Source: Bursaphelenchus xylophilus (taxonomy: Eukaryota; Nematoda; Chromadorea; Rhabditida; Aphelenchoididae). From it: a stretch of DNA of 64,000 nucleotides. Below the pieces are notes generated by a model, which did no database searches, had not been told where the DNA came from, and worked only from the letters and a program-made list of their open reading frames with translations. Positions 35,012 to 46,205 of this stretch are shown in pieces (position 1 is the stretch's first letter; every line of letters starts with the position of its first letter). Location of the stretch: positions 13,139,291-13,203,290 of the forward strand of contig CAJFCV020000001.1 of the NCBI GenBank assembly GCA_904066235.2, in the 5' to 3' direction. The translations under genes and the position numbers were made by a program.

Positions 35012-35313
35012 GTTTTAGACGATTTGTGTTGCTGAACTGACAATTATTCAACAAAAGACGCTTCTAGTCGCCAACGACAAGATATCTCTTCACGAACTGC
35101 CAGCAAATTTTACAATGGAAAAGACTGCAAGTGGCGTAACAGGCGTTTCGTGGTGGGACCCGGGAGCGACATTCTATACGATGAAAGGTGTAAAAATAAA
35201 AGAGCGTTTGATGGATTTTTGAGCCGAACAGATGCGCACTACAAGATCCGGCTGTAATTAGGTGATTGAAAGTATAACTAGTTAGAAAAGAAGATTTTGT
35301 TTCGATTTTTGTT
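35012..35313. promoter_or_regulatory. Bidirectional promoter region, Sec61 beta / NF-YC
   Basis: 302 bp between two divergent ATGs. It contains the shared motif TTTCGTGGTGGGACC (35146-35160) and, just after, CATTCTATACGATGAA, a match to the ATACGATGAA core of the repeat arms at 7.9-8.5 and 12.0-12.6 kb. It is otherwise free of dispersed repeats. Confidence 0.55.
35146..35160. promoter_or_regulatory. Promoter motif TTTCGTGGTGGGACC
   Basis: Second instance of the 15-bp motif seen at 33713-33727, here about 135 bp from the Sec61 beta ATG and about 155 bp from the NF-YC ATG. Confidence 0.45.
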
Positions 35314-36411
35314 ATGAAGGAAGCTCCAATTGACAATTTCGCTCGGGATCCGAGGATTCAGAATTTCTGGAAGGAAAAAATGGCCAAAATCAAAGCCATC
35401 AGCACTGTAAGTTCGTCTACTTTGATTTGAAATTTTATCTTTAGGAAGAATACCGAGAATTGACCAAGAAAGGCGACCTTCCACTTGCTCGGATCAAGAA
35501 AATTATGAAAATCGACGAACAAGTTCGATCTCAGGTAAGATTTATCTCAATTATTGTTCGATTCTTTAGATGATAAGTGGAGAAGGCCCTATTCTTATCG
35601 CCAAGGCCTGTGAATTCCTTATCGAAGAGATTACGCTCAGGGCGTGGCTTCATGCCGAACAAAATCGCCGAAAGACCGTTCAGAAGTTGGACATCTCCAA
35701 TGCAGTTGCTCAATCGGATATGTTCGATTTTCTGATTGACATTGTCCCTCGGGGATCGAGGAATCCGAATGCGCCGATTGTAAGTGGCATTTTTTATATT
35801 GTTATTGGTTTAGAAGCCCAACCCCGGAGATAATTCGTCGCATGAGTTGGTTGAAGCGGGTCCGTCAACGTCAGAAGCCATTGCTGTTAGTGGTTCCCAG
35901 CCGGTGCAGTTTGTTCTGCCGGTGAGTTTAGGGCTTTTGAGGCTTACTTTTCTTTCGGCAATTAGGTCCTCTAGGATAATATAATTTTTTGGGTCTGTTG
36001 GGTGTTCAATGTTTGGAAAAGCCGTCCAGTTTACTTATCCAGATGTCAGAGGGTCTCTGAAATTTTTCTGAGCCTTTAAAATATGTCTTAATTATTAAAA
36101 CCAAAGTTTTTACATTGATTTAGCCATGTATGCTGATTTTTTTCATTTTTTCGAATTTAAATCCCAATTTTTCAGCCTGAAGTGATGCAAGGCAACTTTG
36201 TTAACGGAGAAGGCCCTGTTCAATATATTATGGTGAGATTTTTGTCTTAAATTCTTCATTTCTGACCTTATTTTAGTGCGATCCCAACACTGACTTTACC
36301 CATCCGATCCAGGTGAATATGAATGGCCAAGTTTTCGATGTAACACCGACTGGCCAACCTATTCAGCTGATTCAAGCGCCAGCCGGCTCAATTCACGACC
36401 CAAATCAATGA
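35314..36411 (+). CDS. nfyc: Nuclear transcription factor Y subunit gamma (NF-YC)
   Basis: NF-YC pairs with NF-YB through histone folds and, with NF-YA, binds CCAAT boxes in the nucleus. Six exons, 35314..35406, 35445..35534, 35570..35779, 35814..35921, 36176..36232 and 36277..36411, join in phase to 230 codons. The histone-fold core spans about residues 40-131: LPLARIKKIMKIDEQVRSQ, GPILIAKACEFLIEEITLRA, then KTVQKLDISNAVAQ and FDFLIDIVPR, matching the family closely. IQNFWKEKM precedes it, as in other NF-YC proteins. The C-terminal part is glutamine- and proline-containing and less conserved, consistent with an activation region. Compared with the vertebrate core there seem to be two extra residues at the exon 2/3 junction. 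Introns are small (34-44 bp), except 254 bp before exon 5. Confidence 0.95.
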
Positions 36412-36551
36412 TTTTTCGATGATTTATATGTAAATATTGGTATTTTTTAATTTATTTTTTAACATTCTCTCATATTCCATGTGGTTTTATGAGGAAAAAG
36501 CCATAATTAGAGTAGTACAGTCAAATTCTCATCAACTAACATCTTTTATTA

Positions 36552-39500
36552 CTATTTATCAACGAATTTTTGAAAGAGGAAGCCAGTAAAATTGAGTTGT
36601 GACAAAACTTCGACCAATTTTTTGATCTCACTAGACGGAATTTGAATATTATTCCGCTCAAACTGCTCCACAGACTGTAGGAAGTGAGCACGGTGTTGGG
36701 AATTTCGAGTTTGGTGGTTGTCGATCACCTCGGGGTAGTTTATTGCAGAAGTTTCTCCGTTCGAAGTGAGATAGACGTGACATTTCACGGCCGAACGCAG
36801 GATTTGACTCTCTTCGTTCAGGGAGAGCTGACTTGGGCATTCAGCCTGAAAGAATAGTGGATTGAAATGTTTGTTAGACTTCCACAGGGATAATTTTAAA
36901 GATCAGACAGGATTTAGTGTCAGCAAACGTTCTCAAATGCATCCAGGATACTTTTTAAGTGCTTTCGTCCTCATGGAGCGCTTTGAAAAGTATTCTGGGT
37001 GAATTTGGAGACGTTTTTTTTGGCATTGGAGTTTGTCCGGCAGTATAGACATCTGTTATGATCTTTCCAGTCGACAAAATGGTCGGAAAGAAATCAAAAT
37101 AAGCCTGAATTTGAGATCAAAAAGTATCACAAAGACGCAACAATATATCATAGTTTTTTTAAGTATCATAAAAGACAAAAAAACTATGATATGTTGTTGT
37201 GTCTTTGTGATACTTTTTGAGCCCAAATTCAGGCTTATTTTGATTTCTTTCCGACCATTTTGTCGACTAGAAAGATCAGACTGGTGTCTATACTGCCGGA
37301 CAAACCTCAATGCCAAAAAACGTCTTCAAATTCATCCAGGATACTTTTCAAAGCGCTCCGTGAGGACGGAAGTATTGAAAAAGTATCCTGGATGCATTTG
37401 AGAACGTTGGCTGACACTAAATCCTGTCTGCTCTTTAAAATTAGCCCTGTAGAAGTCTAACAAGCATCTCTGTGAAAGCAAAAGGATTTAAAAAGTATCC
37501 TGGATGCATTTGGCGACATTTTCTGAGCTTTTGTCCGGTCTTTTCAAGACAACAGAAATTCTTTTCCATTTCGAAAAGATACCAAACTTACGAGCACTAA
37601 TTTTGCGGCAATTGCGAGTTCTGGAAGCAGTTGTTGCGCCAATTCTGTTTCGATTTCCGGCTTTATCATCTGTAGGAGTTCGTTGTTCAAAAATCCACCG
37701 AGGATTTGTTGGGCAGTGATGTGGGCCGTGGCTGTGTCGTTCTGAAAATAATTGGGTTGGAAAACATTTTAGTAAATTTTGCATCAGCTGTCCCAAATTA
37801 ATGAAAATTTTTTGTTCGAGCCTGATCTAAAACTCTGATAGAAGGTCTCAGAAAATTGAGAGCCAAATTTGTGCCGAGTTTCATCAAGATCTATGGGTCT
37901 ACCGAGGCGGACCTGATCCAGTGGCAAAAACGTACCATTTTGCATCCGGGAAATATCAAAAATGTGGCAAAATACCTCCCTCTCCAAGTGAAAAACTCCG
38001 ATTTCAAAAGCGCTTTTTGTGAGGGAAAGGGCGCGCCCTTCAAAACGGAGTTTTTTACTTGGAGAGTGAGGTATTTTGCTACATTTTTTGATACTTCCCG
38101 GATGCAAAATGGTACGTTTTTTGCCACTGGATCAGCTCCGTCACTGTAGTAATGCCGTCAGAGTATATTTTGCAAAAAATTATTACCTAAAATTAGTTGG
38201 AAATGGAAAATCAAGAAAGTTTTGGACAGTTTTCCCTTTACATTTGCTATTTTTTGGATGCTAAAGGGATTCAAAGTCGTTATAAAGACGAAAAAAATCA
38301 AAAAATTTCCCTCCAGGCGCTTTAAACTACCTCATTTTCCGCGATATTCCACGACTCGTCCGTTTGCTGCCAGCTATCCGTTTTCCGCGAAATCAAACAC
38401 TTTTTGTGGAAGCGTTGCAAATGTCGCGTTAGCGGCGTCGTAGTCCCCTTGGGCTTATATTCCACCGACCAGTTGCAGGTCTTGCACCAAAACCGGCCAT
38501 CCCGCTTCTCGAAATAAATGGCGTACTTCGACACCATATTTGGGGTTGAATTTTTTTGGGGCAAAAACTCCCCCCAAAGATTTTCGAGATCTCGGCAGGA
38601 AATTGGAGGCGAAAAGCGAGTTCGTCTCGCTCTTTCGGGAGAAACGTTCGCCCGTGTGGTGCGTCGTTTTGGCTCGCCCCCGAAACAGCGCGCTCTTTTT
38701 TGTGTGCGTTTTTGTTTCGGGGCGAGTGTCGGGGGCGGCGGGGAGAGGGCGAAGTGCGTCGCAGGGATTTTAATGAAACTTGGCACAAATTTGGAGTGGA
38801 ATTTTCCAAGACAGATGCGAATTTTTTTCGCGCTCGCCGCCAAAAGACGGAAAATCTTGGAATTTTCTTTTGAGAAATTTGGCATTCCGTTCGAAGAGGG
38901 AATATTGAATATAGGGCACTACGAATTTTCGAGTCAACAACAGTTCGGGTCGACGATTCTTTGAGTCGCCTCGATTTGTGGTTGTATGCATTTGGGAGGC
39001 TAAAATAAGGCTTACGATGGCTAGAAGAAGGCTTAGTTAATAGAATATAGTGAGAGACCGGATCCAATGGCAAAAAACGTCTCATTTTGCATCCCGGAAG
39101 GGACCAAAATGTCTCCAAACCCTTCCCTTCTATAAGCTAAAAAACCCCGGTTTGAAGATCCCGCCTTGAAGGAAAGGGCGCGCTTTTCAAAGCGGAGTTT
39201 TTTAGCTTAGTGAGGGGAAGAGTTTGGAGTCATTTTGGTTCCTTCCGGAATGCAAAATGAGACGTTTTTTTGCCATTGGATCAAGTCCCTCACTGTAATA
39301 TGATTTATCAGGTCCTAGGATAGTTTATCACCTATTTTGAGGTATTTTACTTCTACTACTGTAATAATATCCAGATAAAAAATGCGTTTTGGCCTTTTAT
39401 TTATGTTACAATACAATGCCGAACGGACCTGATCTAGTGGCAAAAACTGTACCATTTTGCATCCGGAAAGTATCAAAAAATGTGGCAAAATACCTCCCTC

Positions 39501-40138
39501 TCCAAGTGAAAAAAAATCCGATTTCAAAAGCGCGCCCCCTCTTTTTCTGAGGGCCCTTCAAAACGGAGTTTTTTTTCACTTGGATAGGGAGGTATTTTGC
39601 TACGTTTTTTGATACTTCCCGGATGCAAAATTGAACATTTTTTGCCACTGGATCAGGTCCGTCACAGTGGGTTCTCCCTGCAAAGCAAGAGCTAACATTT
39701 TCCGCGGCTTATACAAAAGTGGCGTGAAAAGACAGCCCAGACAAGAACAGTGTATAAAAACCACAGAAAATCTGACCGTCCCACTTTGAGCATCTTGCTC
39801 AAAGAGACCTTAAAAGACCTTAGGACCCCTCAACTTACACAACCGTACTTATTCTCATCCGTGTTGCCGTTTTCGGCCCAAATTTCGACTTCGTTTTCGA
39901 TTTCCGGCGTCATTTTCACCGCCTCCTCCTCTCTCACTCCATGCTCCTGCTCGGCATGATATCTGACGGATGTAGTGATCCCACGGCCAAGGTACTCTTT
40001 AGTGCAATAGAGACAGCGGACAACCTCCTTCCCTTCTTTGTTCATCCCCTTTTCGAAGTGGCGCCAGAATGTGGAGCGGGCGTTTCGGGGGACTTTCGGG
40101 TTGGGAATCGGCGAAACAATCGCTTTGGGGGACTCCAT
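36552..40138 (-). CDS. Protein with two BED-type zinc fingers
   Basis: BED fingers are DNA-binding zinc modules found in chromatin proteins and domesticated transposases. Proposed exons 40138..39839, 38567..38331, 37741..37592 and 36845..36552 give 326 codons, all joined in phase 0. The ATG directly follows a CGTTCAG acceptor. Finger 1 (about residues 23-68) shows STFWRHFEK, VVRCLYCTKEY, SVRYHAEQEHG. Finger 2 (about 113-155) shows YAIYFEK, RFWCKTCNWSV, PLTRHLQRFHKK. The last two exons carry no named domain (ends FTGFLFQKFVDK). The acceptor of exon 2 (GGGGAG) is poor, so the exact junction, or even a split into two genes, is open. The introns hold family-G copies and a 590-bp palindrome. Confidence 0.75.
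36873..37462. repeat. 590-bp near-perfect palindrome in the BED gene
   Basis: The ends GTTAGACTTCCACAGGG and CCCTGTAGAAGTCTAAC are complementary. Arms of about 285 bp match almost throughout (GTCGACAAAATGGTCGGAAA, CAAAATAAGCCTGAATTTGA), with the centre near 37165. GGATACTTTT-type segments recur at its edges and just outside (37490-37505). Confidence 0.85.
37905..38149. repeat. Family G element in BED gene intron 2
   Basis: Ends GCGGACCTGATCCAGTGGCA and the complement ending at about 38148; inner arms AATACCTCCCTCTCCAAGTG / complement. Confidence 0.8.
39048..39669. repeat. Two family G elements in BED gene intron 1
   Basis: 39048-39298 is a diverged copy (ACCGGATCCAATGGCAAAAA) and 39420-39669 is close to the consensus (ACGGACCTGATCTAGTGGCA). 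Between them lies AT-rich DNA, also found next to other G copies. Confidence 0.75.
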
Positions 40139-40189
40139 CTGAACGTACGATATGAGACGACGCAATAAGATTGATGTAAACGCATATAG

Positions 40190-40860
40190 ACTGCTCGACA
40201 AAATTATAAATGCACTTTTGAAATCGCTGTAACTTTTGTGGTTTTCAATAAAACTGTGCCATATTTGGCCCCAATGTGTACCAGTGTACTATAAATTTGT
40301 GCCAAAAAAATCGTTTGGAAAGGTTCCACAATTTAGAAAAAAGTCGAAAAAACCGAAATTTTGGTGATTTTAAAAGTGTATTTATAAGTTTTTCGAGCAG
40401 TACAGAGTGACCCAAAATAACGGAGACAAATTTTTGAAGGGTCCACCGCGAAAACCGGAGGTTAGAGAAACATAAGCGACAACGGGTAATATTCTATAAC
40501 ACCTCCTCTATAATCCACGAAAATTTGGTGAAATCATCACGACGCAGTAAAAAGTTACAGCTTAACAAAGATGCCTTGCGCCGTTTTTTGGCCTTCAAGT
40601 TTGGTTCCCATGTGTTGCGTAGAGCCTGACTGTACTACAGCTGCAGAAATGGCACGTTCATTTGTTTTGTTAGACTACATGTCCCTAAGAATAAAAGCGA
40701 AGATTTTCTGATATCAAACAACTGTGGAAACGAATTTTTAAACGCATTGGAAACGATCAACTACGTCGCTGCGGTGACACCAGGAATTGGCACAGTGCAA
40801 TCGGCTTTTTGTGGTTTGCACTGTGCAAGAAGAGAAAAAGTGTCTATACACCTTATCAGC
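40190..40860. repeat. Small inverted-repeat element and a Tc-like fragment
   Basis: 40190-40415 has ends ACTGCTCGACAAAATTATAA and the complementary TTATAAGTTTTTCGAGCAGT. Immediately after, CAGAGTGACCCAAAATAACG resembles the end of a Tc1/mariner-type element; no matching right end is seen, so it is a truncated remnant. Confidence 0.5.
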
Positions 40861-41339
40861 CTGTCGGGAAATTAATGAGCACTCTGTAGCATCGAAAATC
40901 GCTGATATATAGGCTTGGCTTTGGGTTGGTTGGTTAGCCGCTTAGGCTTAACTTACTAGGGAAGTGTACAGACAAACCCTCACCAAATGGCAAGTGTTAT
41001 ATACCGTTGGAAAGCCCTTGAAAAATGGTGCAAGCCACCATTTTCATTTTTTGCAGAATGCCTCAGGTCAAGAAATTATAAACGGTCACCGCGAGCAAAT
41101 GTGCTGCAGCAAAATCGAATTGCTTTTCAGCTCGGCGGTAAGATTGGCTCTGCGACATTATGCTTATTGTTTTCCGGACAGACTGATAGAAAAGTCTCAG
41201 TCTGTCGGGAAAATAATGTGGATTCATCGAGCTTTGGACTCGCCCATCATGACCTTATGGCTTGCCGCGACTGGCTATTTGGGACGCCGCGAGAAAAATT
41301 GCCGCGACAAATCCGCATTATTTTCCTGACAAACTGATA
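40856..41339. repeat. B element (interrupted) and A hairpin
   Basis: A B-type left end (ATCAGCCTGTCGGGAAATTA, ATGAGCACTC) lies at 40856 and its right end (TCCGGACAGACTGATA) at about 41188, separated by extra sequence. A full A copy follows at 41198-41339. Confidence 0.65.
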
Positions 41340-41716
41340 TGGTCTGAAATTCCGGCCACTTTTAACTCTAAATTTTTGATGGTTTCGGCAAACTGCAGTC
41401 TTATAAACATCTTAGTTTGTAAGTAGAAGCTAGAGCAAGACAACACCAGTTTTCAAAGAGAAAAAAAAACCCAATAAAACGTCCAGCCTTCAAGTGAGGT
41501 ATTTGGAGGTATTCGGAATGCCTCCTGGAAGAAATTGGAAGCAATTTTGACCAAATGATATTACCTTGCAATGTAACAATATTCAGCCAAAAAATCGCTT
41601 TATTTACTTTCGAAAAATAGAATTTTTTCATCTTCGATGGCTACAATCACCCTTCAAAGGCTTGACATCAAGTCTCCCGACCCAAAACTGACCAAAACAT
41701 TTTCTGTTTTCAACAG

Positions 41717-41803
41717 AAATCGCAAACCTCCGAGACGGAAAAGAAACGGGTGTGTACCACACCGACCGAAGACGGTTTTGTGTACACGAAGAAATCAGTC
41801 TGA
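41717..41803 (+). CDS. Possible terminal exon, unrecognised
   Basis: After a good acceptor (TTTTCAACAG) an open frame of 28 codons reads KSQTSETEKKRVCTTPTEDG, then FVYTKKSV and a stop. Composition looks coding, but I cannot place an upstream exon. A competing frame starting at the ATG at 41637 reads straight through (MATITLQRLDIKSPDPKL...), so either could be real. The downstream GC-rich stretch to 41940 is unassigned. Confidence 0.25.
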   Translation, partial: KSQTSETEKKRVCTTPTEDGFVYTKKSV

Positions 41804-42289
41804 TAGGGCCGGCGGGCTTCGCACACGGCCCGCCGACAGCGAATGTGTAAGCAGTGGGGGCGCCGATCGCGGAGGGCGCGCAGAGAAAGAGAGCGGGGGA
41901 ATTGGGGGGAGTAAAAGGTCAGTGTTTGTTTGGGTGTAATTCAAGTTGTTTATGTGATCGTGAGGCGGGGAGTAAGCGGAATATTCGAAGCTGGAAGGAA
42001 GTTTGTTTGGAAGAAATATCAGTCTAATGATGTCGGGAAAATTCTTGCATTGCTGTCGAAAAAATGGACTCTGAGAAGGCTTACCTAGTAGAAATAATAA
42101 AATTGATAGGCTCCAAGGACAGTTTGTCATCTATTTTGAGGTATTTCACAAGTACTCACATCAATAAAATCAAGATAAAAGTTACAGACATTCGTTTTTT
42201 GCCGCAAATTTTGTTTTTTTACACATACTATATTACAGCAACGGTAAAGAAAAATAATGTTGGCAAAAGGTAATATTACAAAAGGTGGT

Positions 42290-42705
42290 GATACTGCAAG
42301 TCTCCGCCGAGCCTTCGCCGAGTGTCCGCCGGCCATCCAACGGCTTTGCCGGGCTTCGTAGGCGCTTTCTACAACCTTGTATCGATCGATTTTGTGCTGA
42401 CCCGAACTATCGTCCACCCGAAAAGTCGGGGAGCGCTTCAGCGACGTGATTGGCGCAGCGGCGTTGTGTTCATTGATGTGTTCATTATTTTCACGACTGG
42501 CTGATATAAAACATTTTATAAATACGGACAAATTATACGAATACATGTGCAGGAGAAGTACTCCAAGTTAGACATGGCTCGTTGGCCGGCCCGGGCCGAA
42601 AATCTCGGCCCGGCCCGTCCGTCTGGAGGGTTCCGGCCGGGCCCGTTTCAAATTTTCTGTCGGCCCGGCCCGTTCTAAATTTGCTTGGCCCGGCCCGGGC
42701 CGGCC
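42290..42705. repeat. Repeat fragment and GGCCCGGCCC-rich tract
   Basis: 42300-42430 repeats the inner arm of the 16-17.5 kb palindrome (CTCCGCCGAGCCTTCGCCGA). 42575-42705 is a striking GC tract in which CGGCCCGGCCCG and its complement alternate, close to self-complementary. Similar tracts occur next to the ends of some hAT-type elements (inference). Confidence 0.6.
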
Positions 42706-43739
42706 CATTGAAACGAAAGTCTTCCCAAGTCTAACTCTTGATGACCAAATTTTTTTCTATCATCATGCAAATGGGTAAATACTGTGTTCCAGAACTATTT
42801 TTCGGGTTGCAGAAAGAACCACGGAGATTCTGCAGTCATGTTTCGGAAATCAGCCAACATTTGCTGACACAGGGAAATTCAACGGATGGGGTTGGCAGTT
42901 CGATGTTGTGAATTAAATTTCCTGATGTATAAGTGGCTTGAATAGCTACCATAAGGTCAACCAGGTGTTTCTAGAGGTTCGGTAACCACTTTTTGACAAA
43001 AAACTTGTACAACTTTGAAAGCGGTGGATGAATTCAATAGATTCGTGTACTTGTCTGTACCAGGAAGTTGTCAATGCAAAATAAAAAATCGATTCCAGAC
43101 GCTTACACGCCAACAACTTCTTCAAAAAAGTCTGGAAACACCGGTAAAAGCGCCTCAATTTTTGTCCTTCATTTTTCTTCTCATTTTCTGCAGACTTTCC
43201 ATATTAATTTATGATTCCTAATGTTGTGTATGATGACATGTCCAGCCTCCAGAAACCTGCGTCAAACCCGACCAAATTCCATTTCATGGCCTGCAATTTG
43301 CCTTACTGTAGCGCCAAATGTCAGCCGCAAACAGGTGTTCCAAGTTTGCGAAAACACAGCGGAATTGCTAACGTCGTATTTAATGCGGGCCCCAAATTGC
43401 ATTATTTTTGAGATGTCAGGTCCGCTTACCCGGCTGCACGTGTTGGCGCCAGAATCCCGGGTATCTTTCGACAAATAGAGAAAGGCGGAGGGAGCGGGGA
43501 GATTACGAAGTTAGCGCCATGTCTCATGTTGCCTAATTTTTGACCTTTTTTTGGCGGAAAGAAATGAAGAAATTGTGGGTGAGAGTTGGGGAGGAAAGTT
43601 TTAAGGGATTAGTCGGGTGACCACTTTGGTCGTTTTAAAATCTTCAGACAAGGAAGTCTTTTACAGGTGTTTTTTCAAGGAATTCTACGGAAAGTTCTTG
43701 TCGATTTCCAAGCGCTCAGTCAAGATATCCAGAAAATTC
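42706..43739. other. Possible decayed hAT-like element or unique DNA
   Basis: On the minus strand around 43158-42900 the broken frame SFLSKSGYRTSRNTWLTLW...LFKPL is vaguely like hAT transposase text, next to the GGCCCGG tract. No intact gene is present. 43200-43640 has open frames on both strands without recognisable domains. Confidence 0.25.
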
Positions 43740-44546
43740 TTTTTGCAGGTTAAATATGTATCTTTGACAGTTTCATGCGGAAGGCATTGATTTTTTGTGG
43801 AAAAATTCCCCTTTACGATAGAAGTAGGAGATGAAACTTGTCACGGTAAACTTATTAATAGTTTTTGATCTTGAGCTCTTTCTGGCCTGTCGCTACTGTT
43901 TTCAATTATTGCTCGACCCCAAATTTATTTTTTTTTTTACTTTACAGCGCCATATTGCCAACTTTTGACCAGAAAATCTCGGTCTTTTCTGCAACGAAGA
44001 TCTAGTTAAGAATAAATCTTAAGGAGATTTCTTTGAATTTGTGTCCAGACTTTCCAAAATTTGATTGTCGCACTTGGGCTGCTTGCTTTCATTTTCATCA
44101 TCTTTCCACCCCTATTTTTTCACCAGTCCACGGAACTACCGTGTGTCGTAAGTGTACAGTCCTAATTCTACGGGTTTTGCGCTTTCTCTAGACGTCTTTT
44201 GCGCCCGGTAATTCGGTAAATCCCACGCATTAATACAATTTGTGTAAATGCGTTTTCCGCCATTGGCCTCCGTTCTTCTCGAGGACGAATAAAGTGATCA
44301 GTCTTCGGCCTTATTATTTGGCTTTTCCTCATATTTGAAGCCCAGTTTCTAGCGTCCTACGCTCGGATGGCGCCACGTCACAGAGCATTATTTTTAGCTC
44401 AAAACGTGGCAAAACAAGCTTGACGTTGTCCGCCCATAATTGACGTTGTCTTCGTGAGAAGGCGTGCCTATCTTTGCAGATTATTATTATTTTTCAGCCG
44501 CTTGTGCGATGTTGTATGGCGGATTGACTATAATTTCCTTGGCGAT
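43740..44546. other. Degraded family E copy and upstream DNA
   Basis: 43750-44080 retains E landmarks (GTATCTTTGACAGTTTCATG, GAAACTTGTC, AAAATCTCGGTC). 44100-44540 shows no repeat or gene and may include promoter DNA for the gene at 44954. Confidence 0.4.
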
Positions 44547-44868
44547 CATCTGTCGGGAAAATAATGAGCGCATTATTTTACGAATTGCTGCGCCGGTCGA
44601 ATCGCTGAAGTGAAAAAAAGATTTGATTTTGCCTCGACACAATTCATTTCCTCCTCGGCGGCGATTTCGGATGTGATGGAATGCTCATTATTTTCCCGAC
44701 AGACTGATATTTACTTTTTTCCACGTAATGTCGGAAAAATAATGTGGATTCGTCTCGGAAGCGCCTATCATTGCAACAACAAGCCGCGGCTATAAAACTT
44801 TGGCCCGCAGCAGCGACAAGGCGAGGCATTTTGCTGCGACAATCCACATTATTTTGCCGACAGACTGA
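44547..44868. repeat. B hairpin followed by A hairpin
   Basis: 44547-44709 is a B copy (ATCTGTCGGGAAAATAATGA...CAGACTGATA); 44728-44868 is an A copy. Only 85 bp separate it from the ATG of the next gene. Confidence 0.75.
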
Positions 44869-44953
44869 AAATCAAAAAAAATTCCATTCATTAGTGTCCT
44901 TTGTATGACGCGTTGAGTCTTGCGACACCCTTAAACACACCCCATTCCAGTAA

Positions 44954-46111
44954 ATGGACGCCGAATTCAATCGTACGTCGTTGCGGCGACGAGTCCAGGC
45001 CTTTGTGAATCGCCTGTTGCCCGACAGTTTCGAGAGCCGGAGAACGTCACGTCGAATGCGACAGTACGTGCAATGCAGCGCCAAGGATATTCTGGACTTG
45101 TTGGCATACGAACAGATTGCAAGTCTGATGGGGACGACCTCGGATTTTGAAGTGGGTTTAACTGAGTTCACGAAGGTTTTTACGGACATTTTGTTGCCTT
45201 TACATGGTAAACATAACTCCCAGGCCGAAGAGAACTGGAACGAGCCCGGTCTTATTGTCCTATCGCCAAATCTGGGTCTTTTTTTGGGTTTTTACACAGC
45301 TAATATCAATTTTTACTATTGGTCTGTCGGGAAAATAATGAGCGTAATGCGTCGACCGTGCCACTGAACTGGAAAGCAGCTTGATTTTGCGGCAACACAA
45401 TTCATTTCGTCGGCGGCGATGGGATTTTCGATGCGACAGAGTACTCATTATTTTCCCGACAGACCAATAAATCGCTGGGCTAATTTTCAGCGTTCGCACT
45501 TTGCATAAAAAATGGGGGTGCGAGGGATAACTAACCCAAAGCTAAGCCTATATACCCGCGATTTACGATGCAGCTTGATATCAGTCTGTCGGGAAAATAA
45601 TGTGGATTTGTCGCAGCAAAATTCTCAGGAAATCTCCAGCTGCGTATCGCCAGCTTTCGTGAAGCGAATTCCCAAATCCACATTATTTTCCCGACATACT
45701 GATCTGAAGCTGTCGGGAAAATAATGTGGATTGTTGCAGCAAAATTCTCAAAAAATCCCCAGCGACGTTTCGCCAGCCTTCGCAAAGCGAATGCTCATTA
45801 TTTTCCCGACAGACTGAAATTTGTAAAAACTTTTATTGAGCTGACATTGATCCGATTCCATTTCCCATTTTCAGGACATCCGCTCGCGCAAAGTGACGCT
45901 GCAGCTGCGGATCGCGGACGAAATCACGAACGGCGACCTGACGATGGCCGAGATTCGGCGCATGGATCCGCAAGTGCAGAACTTCATCATGGATGTGATG
46001 AAGGCGCGCGGCATCGAAGCCAACGACGCCGCCTCGGACGACGAGGACAAGAAGCCGCAGGGGCTGCGGAAGCGGCTGACAAAGATGCTGTCGCAGAAGT
46101 CGTTGATCTAG
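44954..46111 (+). CDS. Uncharacterised 152-aa protein, two exons
   Basis: Exon 1 is 44954..45175 and exon 2 is 45875..46111. Exon 2 has strongly G/C-ending codons and is clearly coding in the frame DIRSRKVTLQLRIADEI...MAEIRRMDPQVQNF. To keep that frame, exon 1 must end in phase 0, which points to an unusual donor AAG|GTTTTT giving ...TEFTK|DIRSRK. The better-looking donor G|GTAAAC (45206) would shift exon 2 into an unnatural frame. The ATG follows TTCCAG|TAA, an acceptor-like site. The protein looks helical and charged with no signal or membrane segment, has an acidic patch ASDDEDK and a basic C-terminus (GLRKRLTKMLSQKSLI). AATAAA lies just after the stop. The intron contains one B and two A hairpins. 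I do not recognise the family. Confidence 0.65.
45320..45820. repeat. B, A and A hairpins in the intron of the 152-aa gene
   Basis: B copy 45320-45471; A copies 45580-45704 and 45711-45820. The two A copies share the inner text TTGCAGCAAAATTCTCA-like and abut. Confidence 0.75.
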
Positions 46112-46205
46112 TGTAATAAAAATGTGTAATATTAATTTATTCAGTTGTCATTGTGTACAGCAAATATATCATATTTTTTGCCCAACTCGAGAATTTCTTT
46201 ATTTT

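Noticed and set aside
45207..45367. Continuation of exon 1 of the 152-aa gene into the intron (137-codon ORF)
   Set aside because: The extension reads through the family-B hairpin terminus and stops there; exon 2 is clearly coding and needs to be joined.
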